DNA from: Gilvimarinus japonicus
Lineage (GTDB): Bacteria; Pseudomonadota; Gammaproteobacteria; Pseudomonadales; Cellvibrionaceae
Direction of reading: 5' to 3'
DNA length: 64,000 nt
NCBI RefSeq assembly: GCF_042847215.1
Contig: NZ_AP031500.1
Span: 3,782,001 to 3,846,000 of the forward strand
In this document: piece after piece, positions 1 through 9,237 of the stretch
How positions within the stretch are numbered: the first letter of the stretch is position 1
Layout of the letters: every line of letters begins with the position of its first letter
Position numbers and translations under genes: made by a program
Notes under the pieces: model-generated
Database searches by the model: none
Seen by the model: only the letters and a program-made list of their open reading frames with translations
What the model was told of the DNA's origin: nothing

Positions 1-522
1 AACCGCGCCAGTGGGTTTCGCCCGCGGGTGCGCCCGCCGCGCTTGGGCGGCAATAAAACCCTCGGGGTATTTGCCACCCGCTCGCCGGTGCGACCCAACC
101 CCATCGGTTTGTCGGTGGTTAAACTCGATCAGGTGATCGTCACTGGCGCCACAGCAACACTGGCCATCAGCGGCCACGACTTGCTGGACGGCACCCCCAT
201 TGTGGACGTTAAGCCTTACGTGCCCTATACCGACTCACTGCCCAACGCCGTCAACCCAGTCGCGCCCGAGGCCCCGGCCACGCTCGAGGTAACCTTTAGC
301 GCAAACGCCACTGCCCAGTGCCAACAGCACAGCCAGCGGTTAAACACGCCGCTGGCCGCACTGCTCATCCAACTGCTGGCGCAAGACCCACGGCCGCAAT
401 ACCAAACCCCAGATCCGTCGCGCCGCTACGCCATGGCCCTGTTCGACCTTGATGTGCAGTGGCACTACCACTCGCTGAATAACGCCTTTGCCATCGAAGT
501 AAGCGATATTCGCCCGCGCTAA
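1..522 (+). CDS. trmO: tRNA N6-threonylcarbamoyladenosine methyltransferase TrmO, C-terminal part
   Basis: The frame is open from the first base, so the gene starts left of the window and about 173 codons are visible. The segment RPPRLGG-x-KTLGVFATRSP-x-RPNPIG is the signature of the TsaA/TrmO (YaeB) family, which uses S-adenosylmethionine to methylate the N6 of t6A37 in certain threonine tRNAs. The following DLLDGTPI-x-DVKPYVPY block is also family typical. The tail from about residue 85 is more variable and ends in a short C-terminal extension. Complete members are about 230-240 residues, so roughly 60 residues are missing. The family call is firm; the function rests on the E. coli enzyme. 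Confidence 0.9.
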   Translation, partial: NRASGFRPRVRPPRLGGNKTLGVFATRSPVRPNPIGLSVVKLDQVIVTGATATLAISGHDLLDGTPIVDVKPYVPYTDSLPNAVNPVAPEAPATLEVTFSANATAQCQQHSQRLNTPLAALLIQLLAQDPRPQYQTPDPSRRYAMALFDLDVQWHYHSLNNAFAIEVSDIRPR

Positions 523-661
523 CGCGCCCAGATTGCGCCTTAGCCGCTGGCCCAGCGGGCTATTTATGCTATCATTCGCGGCTCTGACGGCGGCGCCGGC
601 CAGAACAACCTACCCCCCACTTTTCATTCTCTGACAACGCGCGAGTTGAGGTCTTTGTTTT

Positions 662-1891
662 ATGGGCAAGAAGTCACTGGATAAGAGCAAAATCAAGTTC
701 TTACTACTAGAGGGCGTGCACCAGTCCGCCGTCGAAACGCTGCACGCGGCAGGCTACGAAAACATCGAATACCTGAAAACCGCACTGTCAGAGGACGAGC
801 TGATCGAGAAGATCAAAGACGCTCACTTTGTCGGCCTGCGCTCGCGCACCCAACTGACCCGCCGCGTGTTTGATAACGCCCCCAAGCTGATCGCCGCCGG
901 TTGCTTTTGTATCGGCACCAATCAGGTGGATTTACAGGCGGCACAGGAGCACGGCGTTGCGGTGTTTAACGCGCCTTTCTCCAACACCCGCTCGGTGGCC
1001 GAGCTGGTGATCGCCGAGGCGATTTTGATGCTGCGCGGCATCCCCGAGAAAAACATCGTTTGCCATCGCGGCGGCTGGTTAAAATCGGCGCTTGGCTCTT
1101 ACGAGATTCGCGGCAAAACCCTAGGCTTAATTGGCTACGGCTCCATCGGCAGCCAAACCAGTGTGCTGGCCGAATCACTGGGCATGAAGGTGAAGTTTTA
1201 CGACGTGGTGACCAAGTTGCCGCTGGGCAACGCCAGCCAGGTTCGCTCGCTGGATGAACTGCTGCAAACCGCCGATATTGTCAGCTTACACGTACCCGAA
1301 ACCGGCGCCACCAAAAACATGATTGGCGAGCGCGAGCTGGGCCTAATGAAAAAAGGCGCCTACTTAATTAACGCCTCGCGCGGCACGGTCATCGATATCG
1401 ACTCGCTCGCCACCGCCGTTAAAAACAAGCACATTGCCGGTGCGGCTATCGATGTGTTTCCGGTTGAGCCCAAAGGTAACGATGACGAATTTGTCAGCCC
1501 GCTGCGCGGTTTGGACAACGTGATTCTCACCCCGCACATTGGCGGCTCCACCGTCGAGGCGCAAGAGAATATCGGCGTAGAAGTGGCCGAGAAACTGGTT
1601 AAATATTCAGACAACGGTACCACCACCAGCTCGGTCAACTTTCCCGAGGTGGCACTGCCCGAGCACCCAGACGCGCACCGTTTGCTGCACGTGCACGCCA
1701 ACGTCCCGGGTGTACTGTCTGCTATTAACCGCGTGTTCTCGGATAACGACATCAACATCTCGTCGCAGTACTTGCAAACCAACGAGACGGTAGGTTATGT
1801 GGTGTTGGATGTTCACTCGCCTTACAGCGAGACGGCACTAGAGCAATTGCGTAACATTGAGGGCACTATTCGCTGTCGCGTGTTGTTTTAA
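662..1891 (+). CDS. serA: D-3-phosphoglycerate dehydrogenase SerA
   Basis: 409 residues, almost the length of E. coli SerA (410). The enzyme oxidises 3-phosphoglycerate to 3-phosphohydroxypyruvate with NAD+, the first step of serine synthesis, in the cytoplasm. Visible are the Rossmann motif GLIGYGSIGSQ (about residue 157), the substrate/NAD segment INASRGTVIDID, the catalytic-histidine motif LTPHIGGST, and a C-terminal ACT domain (about 335-409, HANVPGVLSAINRVFSDNDINI) through which serine normally feeds back. The ATG at 662 lies about 10 nt after a weak GAGG (650-653). The gene stands alone and is followed by a hairpin that it shares with the convergent gene. Confidence 0.97.
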   Translation: MGKKSLDKSKIKFLLLEGVHQSAVETLHAAGYENIEYLKTALSEDELIEKIKDAHFVGLRSRTQLTRRVFDNAPKLIAAGCFCIGTNQVDLQAAQEHGVAVFNAPFSNTRSVAELVIAEAILMLRGIPEKNIVCHRGGWLKSALGSYEIRGKTLGLIGYGSIGSQTSVLAESLGMKVKFYDVVTKLPLGNASQVRSLDELLQTADIVSLHVPETGATKNMIGERELGLMKKGAYLINASRGTVIDIDSLATAVKNKHIAGAAIDVFPVEPKGNDDEFVSPLRGLDNVILTPHIGGSTVEAQENIGVEVAEKLVKYSDNGTTTSSVNFPEVALPEHPDAHRLLHVHANVPGVLSAINRVFSDNDINISSQYLQTNETVGYVVLDVHSPYSETALEQLRNIEGTIRCRVLF

Positions 1892-1911
1892 AGTAGCGGC
1901 CTTAAAGAGTA

Positions 1912-1939
1912 AGCAGTGACGCCTCGCGGTGTCACTGCT
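1912..1939. terminator. Bidirectional terminator-like hairpin
   Basis: AGCAGTGAC (1912-1920) and GTCACTGCT (1931-1939) form a perfect 9-bp stem with a 10-nt loop between serA and the convergent gene, overlapping that gene's stop. The T-runs are weak on both sides. Confidence 0.5.
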
Positions 1940-3761
1940 GTTCTAATTCATCCAGCGAGTCCGACAAGCGAGTAAACTCATTATCGATAATCGAGCCCGC
2001 CTCGTGCAGTAAATCAAACCGTTGCTGCGCTTCATTGATGACATTGCTAAACACGTCACGCATTTCTTCGTCGGTATCCAAGCCCAACAAAAGTTGCTTT
2101 ATCTCCACCACCAAATTGCCGGTAATACGCTTTACCTCTTCAGTTTGATAGGCGTATTGAATATCAATATTGGTCACGCCAGCGCGTATTTTTTGCCCGA
2201 GTTGTACGACCTCGAGGTGATGCTCCGTCAGCCGCTCGAGCGCCGTGTGTTGCTCTAGCTGCAACATAACCAATGAGTGCATCACATCCAACACCCGTAT
2301 CAACTCCTGCAGCTCGACATCCGCCAGGGCCTGCTCGGGGATAAACACCTGCAAACACGGGCGCGCAAAAAACAATCCCTCGGCACTGTGCTCTTGCAGT
2401 TGCACATCGGCAATATCTGTTAGCTTTTGTCGCAGAGTCGGGTTATCGAGGTTGGCCGAGCCGGAGAAAGCCGCTTCACCCTCAAACACCACCGCCGCCA
2501 AATAAGGTAGGTTTAATTGCACCAAGGTATCGGCCACCAACATTAACACGTCGTCGGGGCTGTTCTTTTCAACCACAGCAAGCGAAAACGCCAGCAAGGT
2601 TTCCGCCAGCGCGTTGGTGGGCTCGGGCGGCGCACTTGGCTCTGCCACCGGAGCGGTGGCGCTGTTATCTAACGCCTCTTGTAAGTAAGCCACTTCGCTC
2701 TCGAGTGTCGCAATACAGTTTTCACACTCGCTCAACATGCGCTCCAGCGCGTCCGTCTGGCCCTTTTTATCGCCGGACTCGCTATCAAGCGAATGGCGCA
2801 GTTCGCTTAGCTCGTGGTGCAAACTGGCAATGGTGTTGCGCTGGCGATGATTATTACTGCGCAAGCTATCAATCACCGTAAGCTTGTCGAGCTCGGTGTG
2901 TTTGTGTAGCGACTCGTGCAACTGCGCCAAACTTTTATCGTAGTCCTGTACGCCAGTGCGCAGTTCATCAACACTCTCGTGTACACCGTCGCGATTTTTA
3001 TAAACGGTTTTATGGGGCTCACGGTTAATATGATCGTGCATTTCATCGACCACTTGGCGTTGCTCGTCGTGGGCCGCCGTGATATTGCGCGCTTTAGCAC
3101 GAGCTTGCGCCTCGGCACTCTCGGCCACCTTGGGGCCCCCGGCATCGGCCATTAATGCACGATACCGCCGATAGTACTGACGCAGCTTTTTAAGCTCAGC
3201 ACCATAGCGCTGGTTTTGTCCGCGCAGCTCGGCGTTGTCTTGCTCGACATGCTGCAGGGTTTTCATGCGTTCGCGCAGCAGTGAGACTTTGTCCGGGTCG
3301 TGCGCCTCGAGCGACTTGCCGCTACTGACAACATCGCTCACAAGTTTCGAGAGGGCTTTTTCGATAAGCTGCCAGCGCCCGTGCTCGGTGGCTTGCGCCT
3401 CGGCTTGGCGCTCGGCTTGCAGATAGTGATAACGGATAGAGGCGATGCGCGCGCTAAAAGGATCGTCGGCGGCGTAGTCGCCTAAACTTTTCTCGGAGAA
3501 TTTTTTGTAGCGCTCGAGGGAGTCGGCTTCCAAGCTGGGCCAATCGATACTCTTTACCGGTGCGGCGCCATCGTCTGGGTGAGGTTGCTCGTGCGCGTCA
3601 TGCTCGTGACCGGCCTGATGTTTTAAGCTGGCATAGACGCTCAACAGCCGCCGGTAGCGCTGGCGAACTCGCCATAGCATCAGCCCCAAAAAGACCGCGG
3701 CAACCACAACAACGGCGAGGAACTGCGCCAATATAAGCACTAACGTGCTGTTATCAGCCAT
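1932..3761 (-). CDS. Membrane-anchored coiled-coil protein, function unknown
   Basis: 609 residues. One membrane helix sits at the N-terminus (about residues 7-29, LILAQFLAVVVVAAVFLGLML) and is followed by the basic RVRQRYRR, which suggests a cytoplasmic body. Most of residues 100-360 is charged, Glu/Gln/Lys/Leu-rich and heptad-like (coiled coil). A more globular segment follows at about 375-500 (AETLLAFSLAVVEKNSPDDVLMLVADTL), resembling a degenerate sensory fold, and the C-terminus (500-609) is helical. The ATG at 3761 follows a GAGAG. I do not recognise the family. Anchor plus long coiled coil suggests a structural or cell-division/polarity scaffold, but that is inference. Confidence 0.75.
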   Translation of the reverse strand: MADNSTLVLILAQFLAVVVVAAVFLGLMLWRVRQRYRRLLSVYASLKHQAGHEHDAHEQPHPDDGAAPVKSIDWPSLEADSLERYKKFSEKSLGDYAADDPFSARIASIRYHYLQAERQAEAQATEHGRWQLIEKALSKLVSDVVSSGKSLEAHDPDKVSLLRERMKTLQHVEQDNAELRGQNQRYGAELKKLRQYYRRYRALMADAGGPKVAESAEAQARAKARNITAAHDEQRQVVDEMHDHINREPHKTVYKNRDGVHESVDELRTGVQDYDKSLAQLHESLHKHTELDKLTVIDSLRSNNHRQRNTIASLHHELSELRHSLDSESGDKKGQTDALERMLSECENCIATLESEVAYLQEALDNSATAPVAEPSAPPEPTNALAETLLAFSLAVVEKNSPDDVLMLVADTLVQLNLPYLAAVVFEGEAAFSGSANLDNPTLRQKLTDIADVQLQEHSAEGLFFARPCLQVFIPEQALADVELQELIRVLDVMHSLVMLQLEQHTALERLTEHHLEVVQLGQKIRAGVTNIDIQYAYQTEEVKRITGNLVVEIKQLLLGLDTDEEMRDVFSNVINEAQQRFDLLHEAGSIIDNEFTRLSDSLDELEQQ

Positions 3762-3831
3762 AAAACTCTCAGATTCTATTGTTAGATTTTAAGAGTATAG
3801 ACCAGCAGAGCGCGCTAAGTCATGGGCGGTT

Positions 3832-5085
3832 TTAAGAGCGCTCAAGCATAAAGGTGATGGGAAACACAAATTCAAAATGCTCGGCTGCTAAATCAGGCGG
3901 AATCGCTGGGTAAGGGGCGGCTTTGTCTATGGCGCGGCGCACGGCGTCATCCAGCTGCTTGTGGCCCGACGTCAGCAGTGGCTGCACCTCAAGCACATCA
4001 CCGCTGGCGTTTAGTACCACCGCCATACGGACGCTACCGCTCTGCTGTAACTTCATGGCGCGCCGTGGATAGGTAATCTCGGCGTGGGTCAGTGCCACTA
4101 GCGTCGCGGTGTAATCTTGCAGCAGCTCTAACGATGCCACCGAAAAATCGGGTAAATCGTCGTCAGGCTCCGGGCTTTGACGTGGCGTACCGCCTTGGCT
4201 CGCGGCAGCCAATACCGGGCTAGGCGCGGCCGGCTCCATTGGTCCATCTTCAAGCTCGGCTGCAACGTCCGTCGCAGCCGGCGGTGTTGCCAGCGCAGAG
4301 TTAGGTGCCTCAGGCGCAGGGACAGATACCGGCATCACGGCGGGTAGTGCTGCAACACTTGCCTGACGCTCCGCTTGCTCCCCGGCAACACTCGATACCG
4401 CTTGCCGCTTGCTTGTTGTTACAGATTCTTGCGGCAAAACGTCACCCGACTCAGCCGTATTTGAAATTACCGGAGCGGGTTTTTGCCACTGCTCGACCAA
4501 ACCCAAGCGCTCCGGCGCGGGGGCGAGCGCTTCATAGCGAGCGATATCCTCCGGCGCCGAGTTACCCAGCAGCGCGTGCTTAAATTCCCGGCTGGGCGGC
4601 ACCGAGCCAATCCAGGTGGCCAGCAGTAGATTAAAGAAGTTAGGGTCGGTTATATTCACCAAGCGCTGCTGGTTAAGATAAACGTTGACGCCCCCGCCAT
4701 CGGTGCGTTCGCTAATAGAGAGAATATCCCCCGCCCGCAAACTGCCTTTAAAGGCGTTAAAAAAGCGCGCCAACGATTCCCCACTGGCGCGCTGCGCCGC
4801 CACTGAGTTATTAATGGCAATGCTCTGCAAAAATAACCGCGACAACTTACCCGCCGTCATATGGTCGGCGATAAAACGAATCTCCATTTGCCGCGAGCCG
4901 TGTTGGGCAAACGCCAGTTGCACATCGGTGGTGGGCTCGGGCAAAAACAGGCCAGCCAAAAACAGCTCGCGTTGCAACTCTATATAGGGAGCAACCCCGT
5001 CCGGTGCGGCGGCGACCCGATGCGCAAACAATGTGAACATCAGCGCAGCAATCAGCGCACTACAACGAAAAACGGTGCGTTTCAT
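3832..5085 (-). CDS. Chalcone isomerase-like domain fused to a TonB C-terminal domain
   Basis: 417 residues with a signal peptide (about 1-26, cleavage near HRVAAA). Residues about 30-175 match the bacterial chalcone isomerase-like fold: the opening ELFLAGLFLPE, a long helix with FFNAFKGSLRAGDILSISE, the segment GGGVNVYLNQQRLVNI, and WIGSVPPSREFKHALL. A Pro/Ala/Ser/Glu-rich linker (about 190-315) follows, then a TonB C-terminal domain (about 325-417): YPRRAMKLQQSGSVRMAVVL, then GHKQLDDAVRRAI and the final PITF strand. No N-terminal TonB membrane anchor is retained, so the protein is probably soluble in the periplasm and unlikely to energise receptors. Start ATG 5085 has GGGAAA upstream. Domain calls are good; the role is unknown. 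Confidence 0.8.
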   Translation of the reverse strand: MKRTVFRCSALIAALMFTLFAHRVAAAPDGVAPYIELQRELFLAGLFLPEPTTDVQLAFAQHGSRQMEIRFIADHMTAGKLSRLFLQSIAINNSVAAQRASGESLARFFNAFKGSLRAGDILSISERTDGGGVNVYLNQQRLVNITDPNFFNLLLATWIGSVPPSREFKHALLGNSAPEDIARYEALAPAPERLGLVEQWQKPAPVISNTAESGDVLPQESVTTSKRQAVSSVAGEQAERQASVAALPAVMPVSVPAPEAPNSALATPPAATDVAAELEDGPMEPAAPSPVLAAASQGGTPRQSPEPDDDLPDFSVASLELLQDYTATLVALTHAEITYPRRAMKLQQSGSVRMAVVLNASGDVLEVQPLLTSGHKQLDDAVRRAIDKAAPYPAIPPDLAAEHFEFVFPITFMLERS

Positions 5086-5262
5086 ACTTTTCCCTATCGT
5101 CGGCTGGTAAAGTCAATAAATCACCACAAAGCCGCAAACGAGGCGCTGCGCAATGAAGTGTTGTTTTTGATTTTTTGCGGTAGGCTATCGTGATTGATAG
5201 CTGTTATCGTTTTATGACAGCACAGCTTTTATAACTAAATTTTTTATTTTTTGGTGAACCCA

Positions 5263-7269
5263 ATGATCCGTCGCTGGCTACAACCTGTCCTGCTATTCGC
5301 GCTCCTGTTAAGCGCGGCAAATTTTACAGCGGGCGCCACCACAGAGGCCTCGGGTGAGCACGTTAAGGTGCACTTAATCACCCCCGGCCAATTTGCCGAG
5401 GGTCAAAGCACTACGGTTGGTTTTTACTTTGAGGTGGACCCACACTGGCATGTGTACTGGCAAAACGCCGGCGACTCGGGAGCCGCACCGCGCTTTGATA
5501 TCAAGGCCAAAGGGGCCCACATTGGCGAGATCAAGTGGCCTTTCCCCACGCGATTGCCCATTGAACACTTAACCAACTTAGGCTACGAGGGCAATGTCGC
5601 CTACCTGTTTGATATAACGCCCAAGGCGGGTGCCAAGGCCGTCACGCTGGACATAAACCTTGAGTGGTTAGTATGCAAAATCAATTGTATTCCAGGCTTC
5701 GGCCAGATCAGCGGCCAGTGGCCGGTAGCCGCTACCACCCAATGGGCCGAGGCCGACCAAACACTACTCGACACCTTTAGTGCGCGCGTGCCGCAAGCCG
5801 AGGCAAGCAGCCCTTGGCAGCCTCGCTCACTGACGACGACTAACAGTGCCAACTTAACCATCACCGGCAAAGGCGCCGCGCCCGAGGTGTTTCCTTTAAA
5901 TGGCGATTGGCTCAGTGCCGAGCGGCCCCGTGTTACCGAAACCAACTCGGGCTATACACTGCACTTTGTCACCCAACCGGGTGTTAGCGCCCCAGAAACC
6001 GCCAGCTTTGTCATCGCCCAAGACAAACGCGCCTGGCAGTTGGATAACGTCGCCATAGACAGTGCCCCGGCGTCAACATCCGAGGCCAGTCACGCGGCAC
6101 TGTGGCTTTTGCTGCTGGCAGCTTTCGCCGGTGGCGTCATTCTTAATTTAATGCCCTGTGTATTTCCGGTGTTATCCATCAAAGTATTTAGCCTAATGCA
6201 ACCGGGAGTAAGCCGCGCCGAGCGGATGCACGAAGGCCTGCTCTACAGTGCTGGGGTACTCACAACCTTTACCTTGCTGGGCGCATTGTTACTGGCACTG
6301 CGCGCCGGCGGCAGCGCCATTGGCTGGGGGTTTCAGTTGCAATCGGCTCCGGTGGTGTTGGCACTGGCGGTATTGTTTTGGCTGATGGCACTGTCGTTTA
6401 GCGGCGTGTTTGAGTTTGGTCACCGCCTAATGAACCTGGCCGGCGGCTCGCGCGGCGGCGCCTTTGCCACGGGTGTGCTAGCGGTGTTTATCGCGGCCCC
6501 CTGCACCGGGCCTTTTATGGGCGCGGCATTGGGCGTGGCCGCGGTATTGCCCACAGTGCAAGCGCTGGCGATCTTTATCGGGCTTGGTGCCGGTTTAGCC
6601 GCACCGTTCTTACTGCTAAGCGCCTCGCCGGGGCTGCTTAAACGCTTGCCGGCGCCCGGCCCCTGGATGGACACCTTACGCCAATTTTTTGCGTTTCCTT
6701 TATATGCCACAGTTATTTGGCTGTTATGGGTGCTGGGTAAATTAGTGGGCGATATCGGCTGGGTACTTGGCACCTCCCTCTTGCTCGCGCTGGCCTTTGC
6801 GCTTTGGCTCGCGCGCGGCGCCGGCCGTACTCGCTTGCTGCTGGCCATCGCCATCGCACTGGGCGCCATCGCTGCCACCGGCACCACGATTATGCGGGCC
6901 GGAGCACCCGCGCCACAAACCGGCAGCGAGCTGTGGCAAAGCTACGATAAAACCGCCATTGCCGACGCGCGTGCCCAAGGCCGCCCGGTGTTTATCGACT
7001 ACACCGCCGCGTGGTGTATTACCTGCCAAGTGAATAAAAAGCTGGTGCTAGAGACCGATCACACCACCGACTTATTTAAGCGCAAAAATGTACTGGCGAT
7101 ACGCGCCGACTGGACTCGGTTTGATCCGGAAATTACCGCAGCGCTAGAGGCACTGGGCCGCAACTCACTGCCGGTTTACGCGTGGTACCCGGCGGGCGCC
7201 CAGCAAGCACAACTCTTGCCGCAGCTGTTGCAAAAGCGCATGATAACCGAACTGTTTGATAGCGAATAA
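5263..7269 (+). CDS. DsbD-family thiol:disulfide interchange protein
   Basis: 668 residues from ATG 5263, chosen because GGTGA (5253-5257) is correctly spaced; the upstream TTG/GTG codons coincide with that site. A signal peptide is followed by an N-terminal periplasmic DsbD-like domain with the redox pair CKINC (C138/C142). A polytopic domain of about eight helices (roughly 285-545) carries the two family cysteines in LMPCVFP and AAPCTGP. The C-terminal thioredoxin domain has the active site WCITC (C585/C588). The family passes electrons from cytoplasmic thioredoxin across the inner membrane to periplasmic acceptors. All three cysteine pairs are present, so it should be active. The redoxin gene 21 bp downstream is a plausible partner in one operon. 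Confidence 0.93.
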   Translation: MIRRWLQPVLLFALLLSAANFTAGATTEASGEHVKVHLITPGQFAEGQSTTVGFYFEVDPHWHVYWQNAGDSGAAPRFDIKAKGAHIGEIKWPFPTRLPIEHLTNLGYEGNVAYLFDITPKAGAKAVTLDINLEWLVCKINCIPGFGQISGQWPVAATTQWAEADQTLLDTFSARVPQAEASSPWQPRSLTTTNSANLTITGKGAAPEVFPLNGDWLSAERPRVTETNSGYTLHFVTQPGVSAPETASFVIAQDKRAWQLDNVAIDSAPASTSEASHAALWLLLLAAFAGGVILNLMPCVFPVLSIKVFSLMQPGVSRAERMHEGLLYSAGVLTTFTLLGALLLALRAGGSAIGWGFQLQSAPVVLALAVLFWLMALSFSGVFEFGHRLMNLAGGSRGGAFATGVLAVFIAAPCTGPFMGAALGVAAVLPTVQALAIFIGLGAGLAAPFLLLSASPGLLKRLPAPGPWMDTLRQFFAFPLYATVIWLLWVLGKLVGDIGWVLGTSLLLALAFALWLARGAGRTRLLLAIAIALGAIAATGTTIMRAGAPAPQTGSELWQSYDKTAIADARAQGRPVFIDYTAAWCITCQVNKKLVLETDHTTDLFKRKNVLAIRADWTRFDPEITAALEALGRNSLPVYAWYPAGAQQAQLLPQLLQKRMITELFDSE

Positions 7270-7290
7270 CCCAACCATTGGAGACCCGAC

Positions 7291-7905
7291 ATGAACGTCC
7301 GCAACCCGATCCGCCCGTTGTTATTTGCCGCCGCACTGGCTGTGCCAAGCTTAAGTTTTGCCGTGGCCACGCCCGGCGAATCCGCCCCCGCCTTCTCCGA
7401 GGTGGATGCCGCCGGCGAGATGCATGCACTCACTGACTATGAGGGTGAGTGGTTGGTGCTCGAGTGGTTTAACAAAGACTGCCCCTACGTGCGCAAGCAC
7501 TACGGCAGCGGCAACATGCAAGCGCTGCAAAAAAAATACACCGATAAAGGCGTTAACTGGTTAACCGTGATCTCATCGGCGGACGGCAAACAAGGATACT
7601 TGGGCCCGGTTGAGGCAAAAGCCGAAGCTAAGAGCCACAACCTAAACGCCAGCAGCGCGTTCGTATTAGACCCCGACGGTAATATGGGCCGCGATTATGG
7701 CGCAAAAACCACGCCCCATATGTTTGTGATCAATCCCGAGGGCGAGGTAGTGTACGCTGGCGCCATCGACGATAACGACTCCGCCAACCCGGCGGTAATC
7801 CCTGACTCGCACAACTACTTAGCCGCCGCGCTGGACTCGGCTATGGCTGGCGAGCCGGTGGCAGAACCAGCCACCCGCGCGTATGGGTGTAGTGTTAAGT
7901 ATTAA
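7291..7905 (+). CDS. Periplasmic redoxin / thioredoxin-like protein
   Basis: 204 residues with a signal peptide (cleavage near SLSFAVA). The redoxin fold shows PGESAPAFSEVDAAGE, then WFNKDCPYVRKHYG with a single conserved Cys in an NxDCPxVRKHY context, a TTPHMFVINPEGEVVYAGAIDD strand-loop, and a C-terminal Cys (GCSVKY). Peroxiredoxin-like periplasmic thiol proteins of this type have a Cys-Pro-x-Val centre instead of CxxC. GGAG lies 10 nt before the ATG. It directly follows the DsbD-type gene, which could keep its cysteine reduced (inference). Confidence 0.88.
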   Translation: MNVRNPIRPLLFAAALAVPSLSFAVATPGESAPAFSEVDAAGEMHALTDYEGEWLVLEWFNKDCPYVRKHYGSGNMQALQKKYTDKGVNWLTVISSADGKQGYLGPVEAKAEAKSHNLNASSAFVLDPDGNMGRDYGAKTTPHMFVINPEGEVVYAGAIDDNDSANPAVIPDSHNYLAAALDSAMAGEPVAEPATRAYGCSVKY

Positions 7906-8035
7906 AGGTCGGAGGACGGCTTAAGGGGAACGGGGAACGGAAAATCTCCCGTCCCGTCCACCGTTACCCGCTAGTCCTTTTAATGCAGCGCCAAAAGCCT
8001 AGCCACTACTATCACTCTCAACCAACGATCTTTCT

Positions 8036-8635
8036 ATGTCCTTACCCTTTTCCCAAGCGTGCGAAAACAACAAACAACCCATTCTTACTGTTTTGCAAAA
8101 CGTATTTGCAAATCGTACCCGGGTACTGGAAGTTGGCTCGGGCACTGGCCAACACGCGGTGCACTTTGCTCCCGCGCTAGCGCACTTGATGTGGCAAACC
8201 AGCGACCTGGAGCATAATCACGCGGGCATCAATAGCTGGATAGACTCGCAGCCAAGCGACAACCTACACCGGCCGGTTATTTTTGATTTGTCGGCACCGA
8301 ACTGGCCCGGCGAGTTTGACGCCGTGTACTCGGCGAACACCGCTCACATTGTCAGCTGGCCGCTGGTGCAAAATTTATTTCACGAGGTGGGCCGCCACTT
8401 ACCCGACGAAGGCGTGTTTGCCCTGTACGGCCCATTTAATTACAACGGCGAATTCACTAGCGAGAGCAACGCTGCGTTTGATCAGATGCTGCGCCAGCGC
8501 GACCCAAGCAGCGGTATTCGCGCCATAGAAGACTTAATCGAGCTGGCACAGAGCCATGATCTACACTTACAGGCAGATCACGCCATGCCGGCCAACAATC
8601 GCTTACTGATCTGGATTAAACGCCCGCACGAATAA
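8036..8635 (+). CDS. DUF938 family SAM-dependent methyltransferase
   Basis: 199 residues. The N-terminal LPFSQACENNKQPIL and the SAM-binding motif I VLEVGSGTGQHAVHFA (about residues 32-47) identify the DUF938/UPF0585 group, related to vertebrate METTL26. Further family traits are WQTSDLEHN, the motif IV-like FDAVYSANTAHI, and FALYGPFNYNGEFTSESNAAFD. No substrate is established for bacterial members. The 130-bp upstream gap has no clear operator. It sits 30 bp before the MAPEG gene, in the same direction, so the two are probably co-transcribed. Confidence 0.88.
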   Translation: MSLPFSQACENNKQPILTVLQNVFANRTRVLEVGSGTGQHAVHFAPALAHLMWQTSDLEHNHAGINSWIDSQPSDNLHRPVIFDLSAPNWPGEFDAVYSANTAHIVSWPLVQNLFHEVGRHLPDEGVFALYGPFNYNGEFTSESNAAFDQMLRQRDPSSGIRAIEDLIELAQSHDLHLQADHAMPANNRLLIWIKRPHE

Positions 8636-8665
8636 TCTACTCAAAAAACGCAAAAGGAACGCTTT

Positions 8666-9091
8666 ATGCCGCTCGATTACACATTCGCCTATATCTGGAT
8701 TTATGTCGCCCTGATTACGTTGCTGGTACAAGCCACCGTCGCCGCTATGAGCAAGGCCAAACAGCCGGGCGCGATACCGGGCAAGATGGACGAGCACCTC
8801 TCCCACGGCTCGTTCGTGTTTCGCGCCAACCGCACGTTTATGAACTCCCTAGAAAACTTTCCGCTGTTTATCGGCAGCGCCTTTTTAGCGGTGTTTACCG
8901 GCACCAACCCACGCTGGGTGGGCATCTTAATCATGATTTACGCCTTAGCGCGCATCATTCATATGGCGCTTTACTATGCTATTGCGACTGAAAAAAACCC
9001 CAGTCCGCGCAGTTATTTTTATGGCATTGCACTAATCGCGCAGGTGGTGCTGCTCGGCTTAATCGGCATCAACTTACTGGGTCGTTTGTAA
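8666..9091 (+). CDS. MAPEG family membrane protein
   Basis: 141 residues, four predicted membrane helices (about 8-28, 60-80, 84-104, 118-138). The family signature is seen in RANRTFMNSLENFPLFIGSA and in the RIIHMALYY segment of helix 3. MAPEG proteins (microsomal glutathione S-transferase-like) occur widely in proteobacteria; the bacterial role is poorly known. AAAGGA lies 8 nt before the ATG. Possibly an operon with the upstream methyltransferase. Confidence 0.88.
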   Translation: MPLDYTFAYIWIYVALITLLVQATVAAMSKAKQPGAIPGKMDEHLSHGSFVFRANRTFMNSLENFPLFIGSAFLAVFTGTNPRWVGILIMIYALARIIHMALYYAIATEKNPSPRSYFYGIALIAQVVLLGLIGINLLGRL

Positions 9092-9237
9092 GGTTGTGTA
9101 AGCAATCGTATAAATTGAGTTTATGAAAACGTATTCAGCCGCCGTGGTGCTCAGCGCCATGGCACACTCCCTTCTTTTATACCAAACCAATTGATAATAA
9201 GCCGACCGATAATAACGAGTGAACCTCGGAGAATCCT

